The position numbers and the translations under genes were made by a program. A DNA stretch of 35,162 bases, from contig QHYJ01000019.1 in the NCBI GenBank assembly GCA_003223255.1, forward strand, positions 1 to 35,162, written 5' to 3'. Origin of the DNA: Acidobacteriota bacterium. Lineage in GTDB: Bacteria; Acidobacteriota; Terriglobia; Acidiferrales; UBA7541. The first letter of the stretch is position 1. The number at the start of each line of letters is the position of its first letter. The notes beneath the pieces are model-generated. The model did no database searches, was not told where the DNA came from, and was given only the letters and a program-made list of their open reading frames with translations. Positions 7,672-14,996 of the stretch are shown here, in pieces.

Positions 7672-8118
7672 TCAGTGAGCCAGGGAGACGAGTTTGTCGA
7701 AGAACTTTTTCAGCATCATCTTGGACGTGCCGTCGATGAGGCGCTGGCCCACGGCGGCCAACGTGCCGCCGACGTGCGCGTCGCCTTCGTAAGAAACCAC
7801 GGTCGAAACCGAAGGGTTGGTGTTCGCCAAGGAAAGCTTCAAGAGGCCGTCGCCCTTCAAAAAGCCGATGCGGCCGGAGCCTTCGACAATCAAACGAAAA
7901 CTCGTGGGCGGCACCGCGTCCGCGATACGCACTTTGCCTTCAAATTTTCCCGACAGCGCCGCTAGAATCACGTTCATCTTCATGCGGTATTCATTGGGGC
8001 CGATTTGTTCCAGGCCTTCGCAGCCGGGCATGGCCTGCGCGAGAACCGCAGGGTCCTGAAGAATTTGATACGCGCGCTCGGGCGCGACGGGCAAAGTATA
8101 CGATCCGGAGATTTTCAC
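7672..8118 (-). CDS. coxG: CoxG-like SRPBCC-fold protein
   Basis: This 148-residue protein belongs to the CoxG group of the SRPBCC (START-like) superfamily. CoxG has been linked to maturation or membrane anchoring of molybdenum hydroxylases. Diagnostic segments are MKISGSYTLPVAPERAYQIL, DPAVLAQAMPGCEGLEQIG, then YRMKMNVILAALSGKFEGKV, and VSYEGDAHVGGTLAAVGQRL near the C-terminus. No signal peptide or membrane segment is visible. It is the last gene of coxS-L-M-G on the minus strand, 187 bp after coxM; a palindromic repeat fills that gap, so co-transcription may be weakened or it may have its own promoter. Confidence 0.85.
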   Translation of the reverse strand: MKISGSYTLPVAPERAYQILQDPAVLAQAMPGCEGLEQIGPNEYRMKMNVILAALSGKFEGKVRIADAVPPTSFRLIVEGSGRIGFLKGDGLLKLSLANTNPSVSTVVSYEGDAHVGGTLAAVGQRLIDGTSKMMLKKFFDKLVSLAH

Positions 8119-8208
8119 GGGATGCTCACGATGTCATGCCTACGGAAACGGTCCGCCGTCTGTCGAAAAACATCGCAACTCACTGTCATTCGAAGCTTGG
8201 CAACCTGC

Positions 8209-8262
8209 TGTCATTCCGGGGAGCGAAGCCCGCCTGGGACGGGCGAAGCGACGAGGAATCTC
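8209..8262. repeat. Palindromic intergenic repeat of the TGTCATTCC...GAGGAATCT type
   Basis: The element starts TGTCATTCCGGGGAGCGAAG (8209-8228) and ends GAAGCGACGAGGAATCT. Its outer parts are complementary (ATTCC/GGAAT) and an inner arm CCCGCC...GGGCG can form a second stem. Similar dispersed repeats are common in bacterial intergenic regions. It sits inside the cox operon between coxM and coxG. A partial related string (TGTCATTCGAAGC) occurs at 8184-8196. Confidence 0.6.
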
Positions 8263-8305
8263 TCTTCTCTTTGGTTTCCTAAAAAGGGAGTTCATCGTCT
8301 CGCGC

Positions 8306-9160
8306 TCACGCAATTCTCGAGAGTGCCGTCTTGAGCGCCCGCGCGGCGTGCACCACCGCGAGATGCTTCCGGTAATCCGCGGACGCATGCAGGTCAGAGT
8401 TGGCGTCGACGCCCCGCGCGACAAGCGCCGCCGCGCTTTGAATGTCAGCAGCCGACCCGGTTTTGCCTTCGAGCGCTTTCTCCGCAGCCGTGGCGCGATA
8501 CGCGCGGTTTGATAGCCCGGTGACGCCGATGCGCACAAAAGAAATCTTCCCGGCGTTTTGCCGCACGCGCGCCGCTACGCCCACAATGGCAAAGCCGCTC
8601 GCGGGCTGCGCCATCTTCAGATAGCTGGTGCCAGTGCGCGTGTCGTCGATGGGCACGATCACTTCGCTGAGAATTTCCCCGGGTTGGAGCGCGGTCGTGA
8701 GCGCGTCGACGAACAAATCCGCAGCGCTCAGTGTGCGCTCGGATTTTTCACTTCGGAGAACGAATTTGGCTTCAAGCGCCTGCAGCGCTGCAGGATAATC
8801 CGCTGCGGGATCGGCGTGCGCAACGCTGCCACCGATGGTGCCCAGATTGCGCACTTGCACGTCCCCGATGGCCGCCGCGGTCTCGGTGAGCAGCGGACAT
8901 TTCTGGCGCAGCAGGGCAGAGCTCTCGATATCGTAGTGCGACGCCGTCGCGCCGATGTGCAGTTGGCCGCCGGCTTCGCGGATGTAGTTCAAGTCTTTCA
9001 GCGCGCGCAAATCCACCAGATGTTCGGGCGCGGCCAAGCGCAGCTTCATCATAGGGATGAGGCTCATGCCGCCGGCAAGCGGTTTGGCGCCGTTGGCGAG
9101 CAGATGGAGCGCTTCGTCGAGGGTTTTCGGAGCCGTGTACTCAAATTTTTGCGCGAACAT
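8306..9160 (-). CDS. coxM: Cox-type molybdenum hydroxylase, FAD-binding medium subunit
   Basis: This 284-residue flavoprotein subunit passes electrons from the [2Fe-2S] subunit to an acceptor. The first FAD-binding motif is LAGGMSLIPMMKLR (about 28-41) and the second is NLGTIGGSVAHADPAADYP (about 105-123), both characteristic of CoxM/xanthine dehydrogenase FAD subunits. The C-terminal CoxM-like domain follows, with FVRIGVTGLSNRAYRATAAE. I choose the ATG at 9158-9160 because AGAGGAG precedes it at normal spacing, overlapping the coxL stop (9175-9177). The frame extends upstream only through antisense of coxL. The short spacing implies co-translation with coxL. Confidence 0.93.
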   Translation of the reverse strand: MFAQKFEYTAPKTLDEALHLLANGAKPLAGGMSLIPMMKLRLAAPEHLVDLRALKDLNYIREAGGQLHIGATASHYDIESSALLRQKCPLLTETAAAIGDVQVRNLGTIGGSVAHADPAADYPAALQALEAKFVLRSEKSERTLSAADLFVDALTTALQPGEILSEVIVPIDDTRTGTSYLKMAQPASGFAIVGVAARVRQNAGKISFVRIGVTGLSNRAYRATAAEKALEGKTGSAADIQSAAALVARGVDANSDLHASADYRKHLAVVHAARALKTALSRIA

Positions 9161-9174
9161 GTTCGTTGCTCCTC

Positions 9175-11502
9175 TCAGTGCTTCGCCGCAAGAACTTTCC
9201 AGATTTTTTCCGGCGTCAGCGGCATGTCGATGTGGCGCACTCCTAGCGGCGCAAGCGCATCCACCACGGAATTGACCACCGCCGGCGAGCAACCAATCGT
9301 GCCGGCTTCGCCCACGCCTTTCACGCCGAGCGGATTCACCGGCGAGGGCGTGCAGGTGTGGTGGCTTTCAATCCACGGCATTAGGTGCGCTCGCGGAAGG
9401 GCATAGTCCATCAGCTCGCCGGTCGTGAGCTGGCCGTCGTCGTCGTAAACCGCCTGTTCCCACAGCGCCTGACCGAGGCCTTGCGCCACGCCGCCGTGCA
9501 CCTGTCCGTCCACAATCAGCGGATTCAGGATGTTGCCGCAATCATCGACCGCAACGTAACGGCGAATTTTGATTTGGCCGGTTTCCCCATCAATGTCCGT
9601 GACCACAATGTGCGCTCCAAACGGGAACGTGAAATTCGGCGGCTCCCAGAAACGCGTGGCGATAAGCCCGGGTTCCGTATTCGGTGGCAGCTTGAGCGCG
9701 CGGTAGCTGGCCCTGGCAATCTCCTGGAGCGTCGTCGACTTGCCGGTCTTGTTGTCGACGACTTGTCCGCCGATGAGCGTGACGTCGTCGGATTCCAGCA
9801 ACATTGCGCCGAACTTTTTGATTTTGGCTTTCAAGTCCTGCAGCGCGTAATAAACCGCCGTGCCGCCGACCGCCGTGGCGCGGCTGCCGAACGTTCCGAT
9901 GCCGTATTGCACGACCGCGGTGTCGCCGCGAATCACCAGGATGTCGTCGAGCCCGACGCCGAGTTCGTCGGCGGCAATCTGCGCGAAAGTGGTTTCTTCG
10001 CCCTGGCCGTGCGGACAAGTGCCGGTCAGGATGGTGACTTTGCCGGTGGGATCGATCTTCACCGTGGCGCTTTCCCATCCGCCGGCCGGCGTCGCGGGCG
10101 ACGGACCAATGGCGCAGATTTCGCCGTACGTCGAAATCCCAATGCCCATGTATTTTCTCTGCTTGCGCAAGTCGGCTTGTTCCAGGCGAAGCTTCACGTA
10201 GCCAACGAGATCGAGCGCTTTCCTAAGTGGCGCGGCGTAATCGCCGGAGTCGTACATGAGTCCCGTGGCCGTCGCGTACGGGAACTTGTCTTTCGTCACA
10301 AAATTCTTGAAACGAATTTCGGCGGGATCCATTTTCAATTCCGCCGCGAGCACATCCACCATGCGTTCGATCCCGTGCGTTGCTTCGGGGCGCCCTGCGC
10401 CGCGATACGCGTCGGTGGGAACGCAATTCGTGAACACTCCCACAATATCCGCGCGGATGTTTTGCGTGTTGTAGATGCCCGGCATCATCAGGACGCTGAG
10501 CTGAGGAATCAGCGGCGTCAGCAACTGGTGATAAGCGCCCACGTCTTGAATCAGTTTGAGCTTGATGCCCAGAATCGTGCCGTCGCGCTTCGCGGCAACT
10601 TCGTAATAATCGACGTGGCCGCGCCCGTGGATGGTGCAGGTGAAATTTTCGCGCCGCGATTCGATCCACTTGACAGGTTTTTGAATCCTCGTCGAGACAA
10701 AGCCCATCAGCGCTTCTTCCGCATACACGTTGAGCTTGCTGCCGAATCCGCCGCCCACTTCCGGCGCGATCACGCGCATGCGGTTTTCTTCCAGCCCCAG
10801 CATGCCTGCCACGAGCGTGCGCACGAGATGCGGAATTTGCGTTGAGGTGTACAGATTGAGCTGGCGATCGGCGCCGCGCCACTCCGCCACCACGCCGCGC
10901 GTCTCCATGGCCATCGGCACGAGCCGCTGGCTGACGATGCGCTGCTTTACCACCACGTCCGCCTCGGCAAACGCCTTGTCGATGTTGCCGCCGTCCTGGT
11001 GATACGTGAACGCGATGTTGTCGGGCCACTGCGGATGCACCGCAGGCGCGCCTTTCGCCAGTGCCTTCTCCGGATCCGCGACGGCCGGCAGGACTTCGTA
11101 ATCCACTTCAATCAAATCCGCAGCGTCACGCGCAAGATAACGATCTCTTGCCACAACCACCGCTACGGGATGACCGACGAAATACACGCGGTCGGTCGCG
11201 AGGATCGTATGCTGCGGCACGCGCAAGTCCGGCATGGCCACACCGCAGGGCACAACGCCAACGCCTTTCGTGTCTTTGCCCGTGAAAACGCACACGACAC
11301 CGGGAGCCGCTTCTGCTGGTTTGGTGTTGATCGAGCGAATGCGCGCCGCCGCATGCGGGCTGCGCAGTATCATTGCGTAGTGCATCCCCGGCATCTGGAT
11401 ATCTTCGACATAAGTGGCCGTGCCGGTGATGAGCCGCGGATCTTCGCGGCGGCGGATGCGCTTGCCAACAAAAGTTTCTGTCTTGACCGTTGTGGTGGCC
11501 AT
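9175..11502 (-). CDS. coxL: Cox-type molybdenum hydroxylase, large Mo-binding subunit (form II)
   Basis: A full-length 775-residue catalytic subunit of the xanthine oxidase family, expected to bind Mo-molybdopterin cytosine dinucleotide. Visible motifs are RREDPRLITGTATYVEDI at the N-terminus, EVGGGFGSKLNVY (248-260) and GVGEAGTIGC with the catalytic Glu (about 732). The active-site loop reads AYRGAGR (365-371). True CO dehydrogenases (form I) carry AYXCSFR with a Cys that holds copper; AYRGAGR defines form II, whose physiological substrate is uncertain. The protein should therefore be called CoxL-like rather than CO dehydrogenase. The start has GGAGG immediately upstream, overlapping the coxS stop. 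No coxDEF accessory genes are seen. Confidence 0.95.
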   Translation of the reverse strand: MATTTVKTETFVGKRIRRREDPRLITGTATYVEDIQMPGMHYAMILRSPHAAARIRSINTKPAEAAPGVVCVFTGKDTKGVGVVPCGVAMPDLRVPQHTILATDRVYFVGHPVAVVVARDRYLARDAADLIEVDYEVLPAVADPEKALAKGAPAVHPQWPDNIAFTYHQDGGNIDKAFAEADVVVKQRIVSQRLVPMAMETRGVVAEWRGADRQLNLYTSTQIPHLVRTLVAGMLGLEENRMRVIAPEVGGGFGSKLNVYAEEALMGFVSTRIQKPVKWIESRRENFTCTIHGRGHVDYYEVAAKRDGTILGIKLKLIQDVGAYHQLLTPLIPQLSVLMMPGIYNTQNIRADIVGVFTNCVPTDAYRGAGRPEATHGIERMVDVLAAELKMDPAEIRFKNFVTKDKFPYATATGLMYDSGDYAAPLRKALDLVGYVKLRLEQADLRKQRKYMGIGISTYGEICAIGPSPATPAGGWESATVKIDPTGKVTILTGTCPHGQGEETTFAQIAADELGVGLDDILVIRGDTAVVQYGIGTFGSRATAVGGTAVYYALQDLKAKIKKFGAMLLESDDVTLIGGQVVDNKTGKSTTLQEIARASYRALKLPPNTEPGLIATRFWEPPNFTFPFGAHIVVTDIDGETGQIKIRRYVAVDDCGNILNPLIVDGQVHGGVAQGLGQALWEQAVYDDDGQLTTGELMDYALPRAHLMPWIESHHTCTPSPVNPLGVKGVGEAGTIGCSPAVVNSVVDALAPLGVRHIDMPLTPEKIWKVLAAKH

Positions 11503-11511
11503 GGTCGCCTC

Positions 11512-11976
11512 CTACTTACCCGCGCCCGCTGCGGCGGCCTTCACCGCGTTCACGATGTGCTGGTATCCCGTGCAGCGGCACACGTTGCCTTCCAGTCCGT
11601 GGCGAATCTCCTCCTCGGTAGGGGAAGGATGCCGGTCGATGATTTGTTTGGAAGCCATAATCATTCCCGGCGTGCAGAATCCACATTGCAGCCCGTGTTC
11701 GTTCCAAAACGCTTCTTGGACAGGATCGAGTTTGCCATCGTTCGCCAGGCCTTCCACGGTCACGATCTCCGCGCCGTTGGCTTGCACGGCAAACATCGTG
11801 CAGCTCTTGATGGCTTTGCCGTTTAGCTCTACGGTGCACGCGCCGCAGAGCGAGGTCTCGCAGCCCATGTGCGTGCCCGTCAGACCCGCAATGTCGCGTA
11901 AGAAATGGATGAGCAACAAGCGTGGCTCAACGTCTTGGGAATAGCTTTTCCCATTGATAGTGAGATTGATGTTCAT
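11512..11976 (-). CDS. coxS: Cox-type molybdenum hydroxylase, [2Fe-2S] small subunit
   Basis: This 154-residue iron-sulfur subunit carries both clusters. The plant-ferredoxin-like N-terminal domain has Cys39, Cys44, Cys47 and Cys59 ([20 protein letters not shown]). The helical C-terminal domain has Cys98, Cys101, Cys133 and Cys135 ([11 protein letters not shown] and [10 protein letters not shown]). All eight ligands are present, so it should be functional. The start at 11976 ([10 protein letters not shown]) is preferred over an in-frame ATG seven codons upstream because GGAG lies six bases before it and family members begin this way. It is the first gene of coxS-L-M-G, and its stop overlaps the coxL ribosome-binding site. 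Confidence 0.94.
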   Translation of the reverse strand: MNINLTINGKSYSQDVEPRLLLIHFLRDIAGLTGTHMGCETSLCGACTVELNGKAIKSCTMFAVQANGAEIVTVEGLANDGKLDPVQEAFWNEHGLQCGFCTPGMIMASKQIIDRHPSPTEEEIRHGLEGNVCRCTGYQHIVNAVKAAAAGAGK

Positions 11977-12011
11977 GACCTTCTCCGGCGGGGTCAAATC
12001 CAGCGTTGCAG

Positions 12012-12105
12012 AAGATACCAGAATTTCGGCCAGGGCGCACCCATCATACGCCTTTCTTTTGGATTTGGGGGCAAGGGGATTTTTGTCATCCTACTTTGTT
12101 ATGCT
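12012..12105. promoter_or_regulatory. Divergent promoter region, cox operon / nucleoside hydrolase
   Basis: Each direction has an extended -10 element. On the minus strand TGGTATCTT (12020-12012) would give a leader of about 30 nt for coxS. On the plus strand TGTTATGCT (12097-12105) would start transcription at about 12112, next to the GTG at 12114, implying a leaderless or nearly leaderless transcript. Neither has a good -35, which fits extended -10 promoters. Confidence 0.4.
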
Positions 12106-12113
12106 AACGCGCC

Positions 12114-13079
12114 GTGAGACCACTCTTCCTGATTGATACCGACACGGCTTCCGACGACGCCGTGGCGTTGATCATGGCCCTGCGTTCACCCGAAGTTCGC
12201 GTACTGGCCATCACCGCGGTCGCCGGAAATGTGGGCGTGCAGCAGGCGGCACGCAACGCACTCTACACTGCAGAACTTTGCGGTTCGAATGTTCCTATTT
12301 TCGTTGGCGCGGAGAAGCCGCTGCAACGCGCGCACCAAAGCGCGGACTGGTTTCATGGCCGCGACGGTCTAGGCGACCACAGCTATCCGCACCCAAGGCG
12401 AGCCCTGGAAAAGAAGCCTGCGGTCGACGCTATCGTCGAGACCATCGAGGCCAACCCCGGCATGGTCTTGGTGACTCTTGGGCCGCTCACCAACATGGCG
12501 CTCGCGCTGCAACGCAAACCCGACATTGCCGCAAAAGTCGGCCGTTGCGTCATCATGGGCGGAGCGCCTTGCTGCGCAGGCAATGTCACGCCCGCCGCCG
12601 AGTACAACATCTGGTGTGATCCCGAGGCCGCCCGTATGGTGATGCGCAGCAGACTCCCGGTCGAATTAGTCGGCTGGCACCTTTGCCGCGGCGACGCTGC
12701 ATTGAATTTGAACGATATCGAGCGCGTGCTGAGCCTGGACACGCCGCTCGCGCGCTTCGCCATCGAGTGCAACAGCCGCGCGCAGGAAGCTTATTTCGAG
12801 CAAACTGGCGAGCAGGGCATCTCTTTGCCCGATCCCGTGGCGATGTCCATCGCGCTGGACCCTTCCGTGGTCACGCAGCAAAGCGAGCATTACGTCGACA
12901 TCGAAACGACGAGCGAGCTTACCCGCGGCATGACTGTGGTCGACCGCCTGAACGTCACGGGAAACGACCGCAACAAGGCCGTCTGGGCTCCGGTGCACAA
13001 AGCTGGGTTCAAGGCCAAGGCCGTTTGGACTATCGACATTGTCCGCTGGAAACAAGCCTTGTTCGCCGCCTTGCGCTGA
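12114..13079 (+). CDS. Inosine-uridine-preferring nucleoside hydrolase family protein
   Basis: This 321-residue enzyme would hydrolyse the N-glycosidic bond of a ribonucleoside to base and ribose, for purine or pyrimidine salvage. The calcium-binding motif is clear at the N-terminus (LIDTDTASDDA, Asp8/Asp10/Asp14/Asp15), followed by VTLGPLTNMALA (120-131) and AEYNIWCDPEAA (162-173). The usual His-Asp at the C-terminal site appears as Pro239-Asp240 (LPDPVAMSIALDP), so the proton-donor histidine of classical enzymes is absent and specificity may differ. The start is GTG; no ribosome-binding site is evident and the predicted transcription start nearly coincides, suggesting leaderless translation. 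It is divergent from the cox operon. Confidence 0.88.
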   Translation: MRPLFLIDTDTASDDAVALIMALRSPEVRVLAITAVAGNVGVQQAARNALYTAELCGSNVPIFVGAEKPLQRAHQSADWFHGRDGLGDHSYPHPRRALEKKPAVDAIVETIEANPGMVLVTLGPLTNMALALQRKPDIAAKVGRCVIMGGAPCCAGNVTPAAEYNIWCDPEAARMVMRSRLPVELVGWHLCRGDAALNLNDIERVLSLDTPLARFAIECNSRAQEAYFEQTGEQGISLPDPVAMSIALDPSVVTQQSEHYVDIETTSELTRGMTVVDRLNVTGNDRNKAVWAPVHKAGFKAKAVWTIDIVRWKQALFAALR

Positions 13080-13331
13080 ACGATTATCCGTAGCCCGATG
13101 AAAGGCAAAACTACAAGAATGCGCGTCAGAAGGTTTGGAATTTTTGCGGACCGAGGTGACTTGTAGCAGTCAGGCAGTCCAGGCCAAGTCGAGGTTCCTG
13201 TCGAAGTTCGCGCGCTGGTTCGCGCTTGACAACCCACGTTCTCAGGCTTAGGCTTGTGCACATTTCCCGGTGTGGTTTACTCCTTCTTCGTCGCGATCTT
13301 ATGACTGTCTGAGGAGGTCCTATGAGTCAGC

Positions 13332-13832
13332 TTGGTTTGTGGAGCGCGCACGCAGGCCAGGGAGATCAGCGGTGCCATTTCCACCACGCTCACCATCTTC
13401 GAGGACAGCGAACTCACTGGCGACGTAACCTGCACGGTACCGCTCACCATGCCCGGGGCAAATCCGTGTATCTCTTTCGGAGCGGATCACCTCAAGTTGC
13501 GGCTGAATGGGTATACGATAACGGGACCCGTTACCCCTCCGACCGGTTGCAGTCTTCCGAGCGATTCCATGTATGGCGTTGGCATCGCTGCGATCGACAG
13601 AAGCGATGTGAAGATCGAGGGTCCGGGAACCATCCAGCACTTTGAGCGCTGGGGAATCCTCGTCGGTTTGACGGGCCATCCGAGCAGCCAGGTTACGGTG
13701 AAGAAGGTCACAGCCTACCATAACTGCTGGAGCGGCATGCAGACCTTCAGCACGTCAGAGAGCAACTTTGAGGAAAACGTTTTCGCTGACGATGCCGGCG
13801 GTTCGAACGGAGCATCTTGTGGCGGAACTTGA
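13332..13832 (+). pseudogene. Parallel beta-helix protein, N-terminal fragment
   Basis: The translation (ISGAISTTLTIFEDSELTGD, then GIAAIDRSDVKIEGPGTIQH) has the short-strand, Asn/Gly-rich rhythm of right-handed parallel beta-helix proteins, usually secreted polysaccharide-binding or -cleaving factors. The only good initiation signal, AGGAGG followed by ATG at 13322, is in another frame and gives nonsense, so the signal peptide and true start are lost. The frame ends at TGA (13830-13832), but the same frame continues with identical character directly after it. A dead gene is the simplest reading. Substrate unknown. Confidence 0.7.
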
Positions 13833-13862
13833 CTCGCAGGCAGCAGCAACAACCGAGTTCGG

Positions 13863-14621
13863 TTGAACTCATTTTACGGCAACGGCGCAGCTACCTCCAA
13901 GGCCTCCGCCTCCACGCCTAATAGCAATAATTTCGGCTTGGGACTCTTGGGTGTAAGCCAGAACAACCTGATTGAGCGCAATAAAATTGGCGGAAACATC
14001 AACGGGGTCTATCTTGGCGGAGGCGGGCAAGTTCTTGGCAACATCATCCGCGGCAACCTCATTCTCGGCAACCCTCCCGCCGAGGCCATACGAGAGTTTG
14101 GTGTGTCAATCGGCGCAGATATTCAAGACAAGTCCACTGCAGGCGCGAACCTGTTTGAGGACAACCGCTGCCTGACCTATGCCGGCGCGGGGCCCTCTCC
14201 CTGTCCAAACGTTGGCGAACCGCAGGAAGATGCCGGGCAGGAGGCCGTCGCAGGCTTCGTCCGGAATCGCCTCGCGACGCAAGCTCGGGTGTTCCATGCC
14301 GTGTTCCACCTCAACAGCCCGCTTCTGCCCAAGGCTGCTCGCTTGGCGGTACCGCGCCGAATCGCGGAGTCCGATTCCGTGACCCTGACGGGCAGAGTCG
14401 TCGATGCCGCCTGTTACATGCTCCACGGACGATGGCGTCCTGTACTTTCCCGCCGATGGCAATCAGCGCCTCAAGACCCTGTTGAACGCCCGTGTCCGAG
14501 CCTCTGGCACGGTCGTGGAGAAGCAGGACCCGATGGAGCTGAAAATGCCCGTCGGCGAAAAGAATCAAATGGTTGTGCGCGTGGAAGGCGGTTACAAGCA
14601 GATTACCATCGAAACGCTTGA
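13863..14621 (+). pseudogene. Parallel beta-helix protein, C-terminal fragment
   Basis: In the same frame as 13332-13832, sequence resumes just after the stop (SSNNRVRLNSFYGNGA). It shows several beta-helix coils: NNLIERNKIGGNINGVYLGG, VLGNIIRGNLILGN and GANLFEDNRCLTYAGAG. Beta-helix character ends near 14220. The remaining codons to 14621 are not convincing, except a short stretch DSVTLTGRVVDAACYML (about 14375-14423) that belongs to the next relic. One in-frame nonsense codon therefore separates two halves of one protein. Confidence 0.65.
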
Positions 14622-14646
14622 GAAAATCCCGGCTCGAAGGCGATAA
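14375..14646 (+). pseudogene. Relic of a small gene of unknown function
   Basis: Two frames must be joined. SVTLTGRVVDAACYML ends near 14423 in one frame. DDGVLYFPADGNQRLKTLLN through VVRVEGGYKQITIETLEKI continues in the next frame from about 14428 to a stop at 14644-14646. The join looks like an internal deletion with a frame change. The product would be a small beta-rich protein, perhaps an OB-like fold; I do not recognise a function. Base composition does not set it apart from its surroundings. Confidence 0.45.
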
Positions 14647-14861
14647 TACGCTTGGCTCCAAGAAATCCACGTGCGGCAACTTGCCCTGACTGGCTAAACA
14701 ATTTGTTTTCAATAACATGCGGAATTGTCTGAGCTTTTGTCTCTTCTGCTGCAGGCACCATTAACCTGCCATGGTTCCGCGCCAAGGACAGTAGGTACCC
14801 TCTGGACTGAGGCACACGTCTTATGATTAGCCCCCGCCCGACAGGAAGTCCCGATCCCGTG

Positions 14862-14980
14862 CGGAAAGGGCAACTTCTTTCCGGTCCTGGGGTTTAACCT
14901 ACTGGAAGCCAGTCGCATACGGCTTCCATCGGAAGGACCTTTCCAGCAGGGTCCCGTTGCAAGTCGGACATCCCTTCCGA
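14862..14980 (+). promoter_or_regulatory. Hairpin-rich leader upstream of the first FecR-domain gene
   Basis: The leader holds four possible hairpins in a row: CGGAAAG/CTTTCCG (14862-14868 with 14877-14883), GGAAGCC/GGCTTCC (14904-14910 with 14921-14927), GGACC/GGTCC (14935-14939 with 14949-14953) and TCGGA/TCCGA (14964-14968 with 14976-14980). The AGGGGA ribosome-binding site (14985-14990) stays free. It does not match a riboswitch class I know. The rest of 14647-14861 shows no gene. Confidence 0.35.
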
Positions 14981-14996
14981 AGACAGGGGATTGGTC

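Noticed and set aside
9385-10845. A 486-codon plus-strand frame inside coxL
   Set aside because: It is antisense to well-conserved coxL and its His/Arg/Asp-rich translation is typical of shadow frames in GC-rich genes.
12054-12113. Possible -35 TTGTCA (12083-12088) for the nucleoside hydrolase
   Set aside because: The spacing to the TATGCT element is 11 bp, too short for a sigma70 promoter; the extended -10 explanation is preferred.
14850-14930. Possible c-di-GMP (GEMM) riboswitch because of GGGCAAC and a nearby hairpin
   Set aside because: The conserved GEMM pairing and its GACGCAAAGCC-like segment are not present in the right order.
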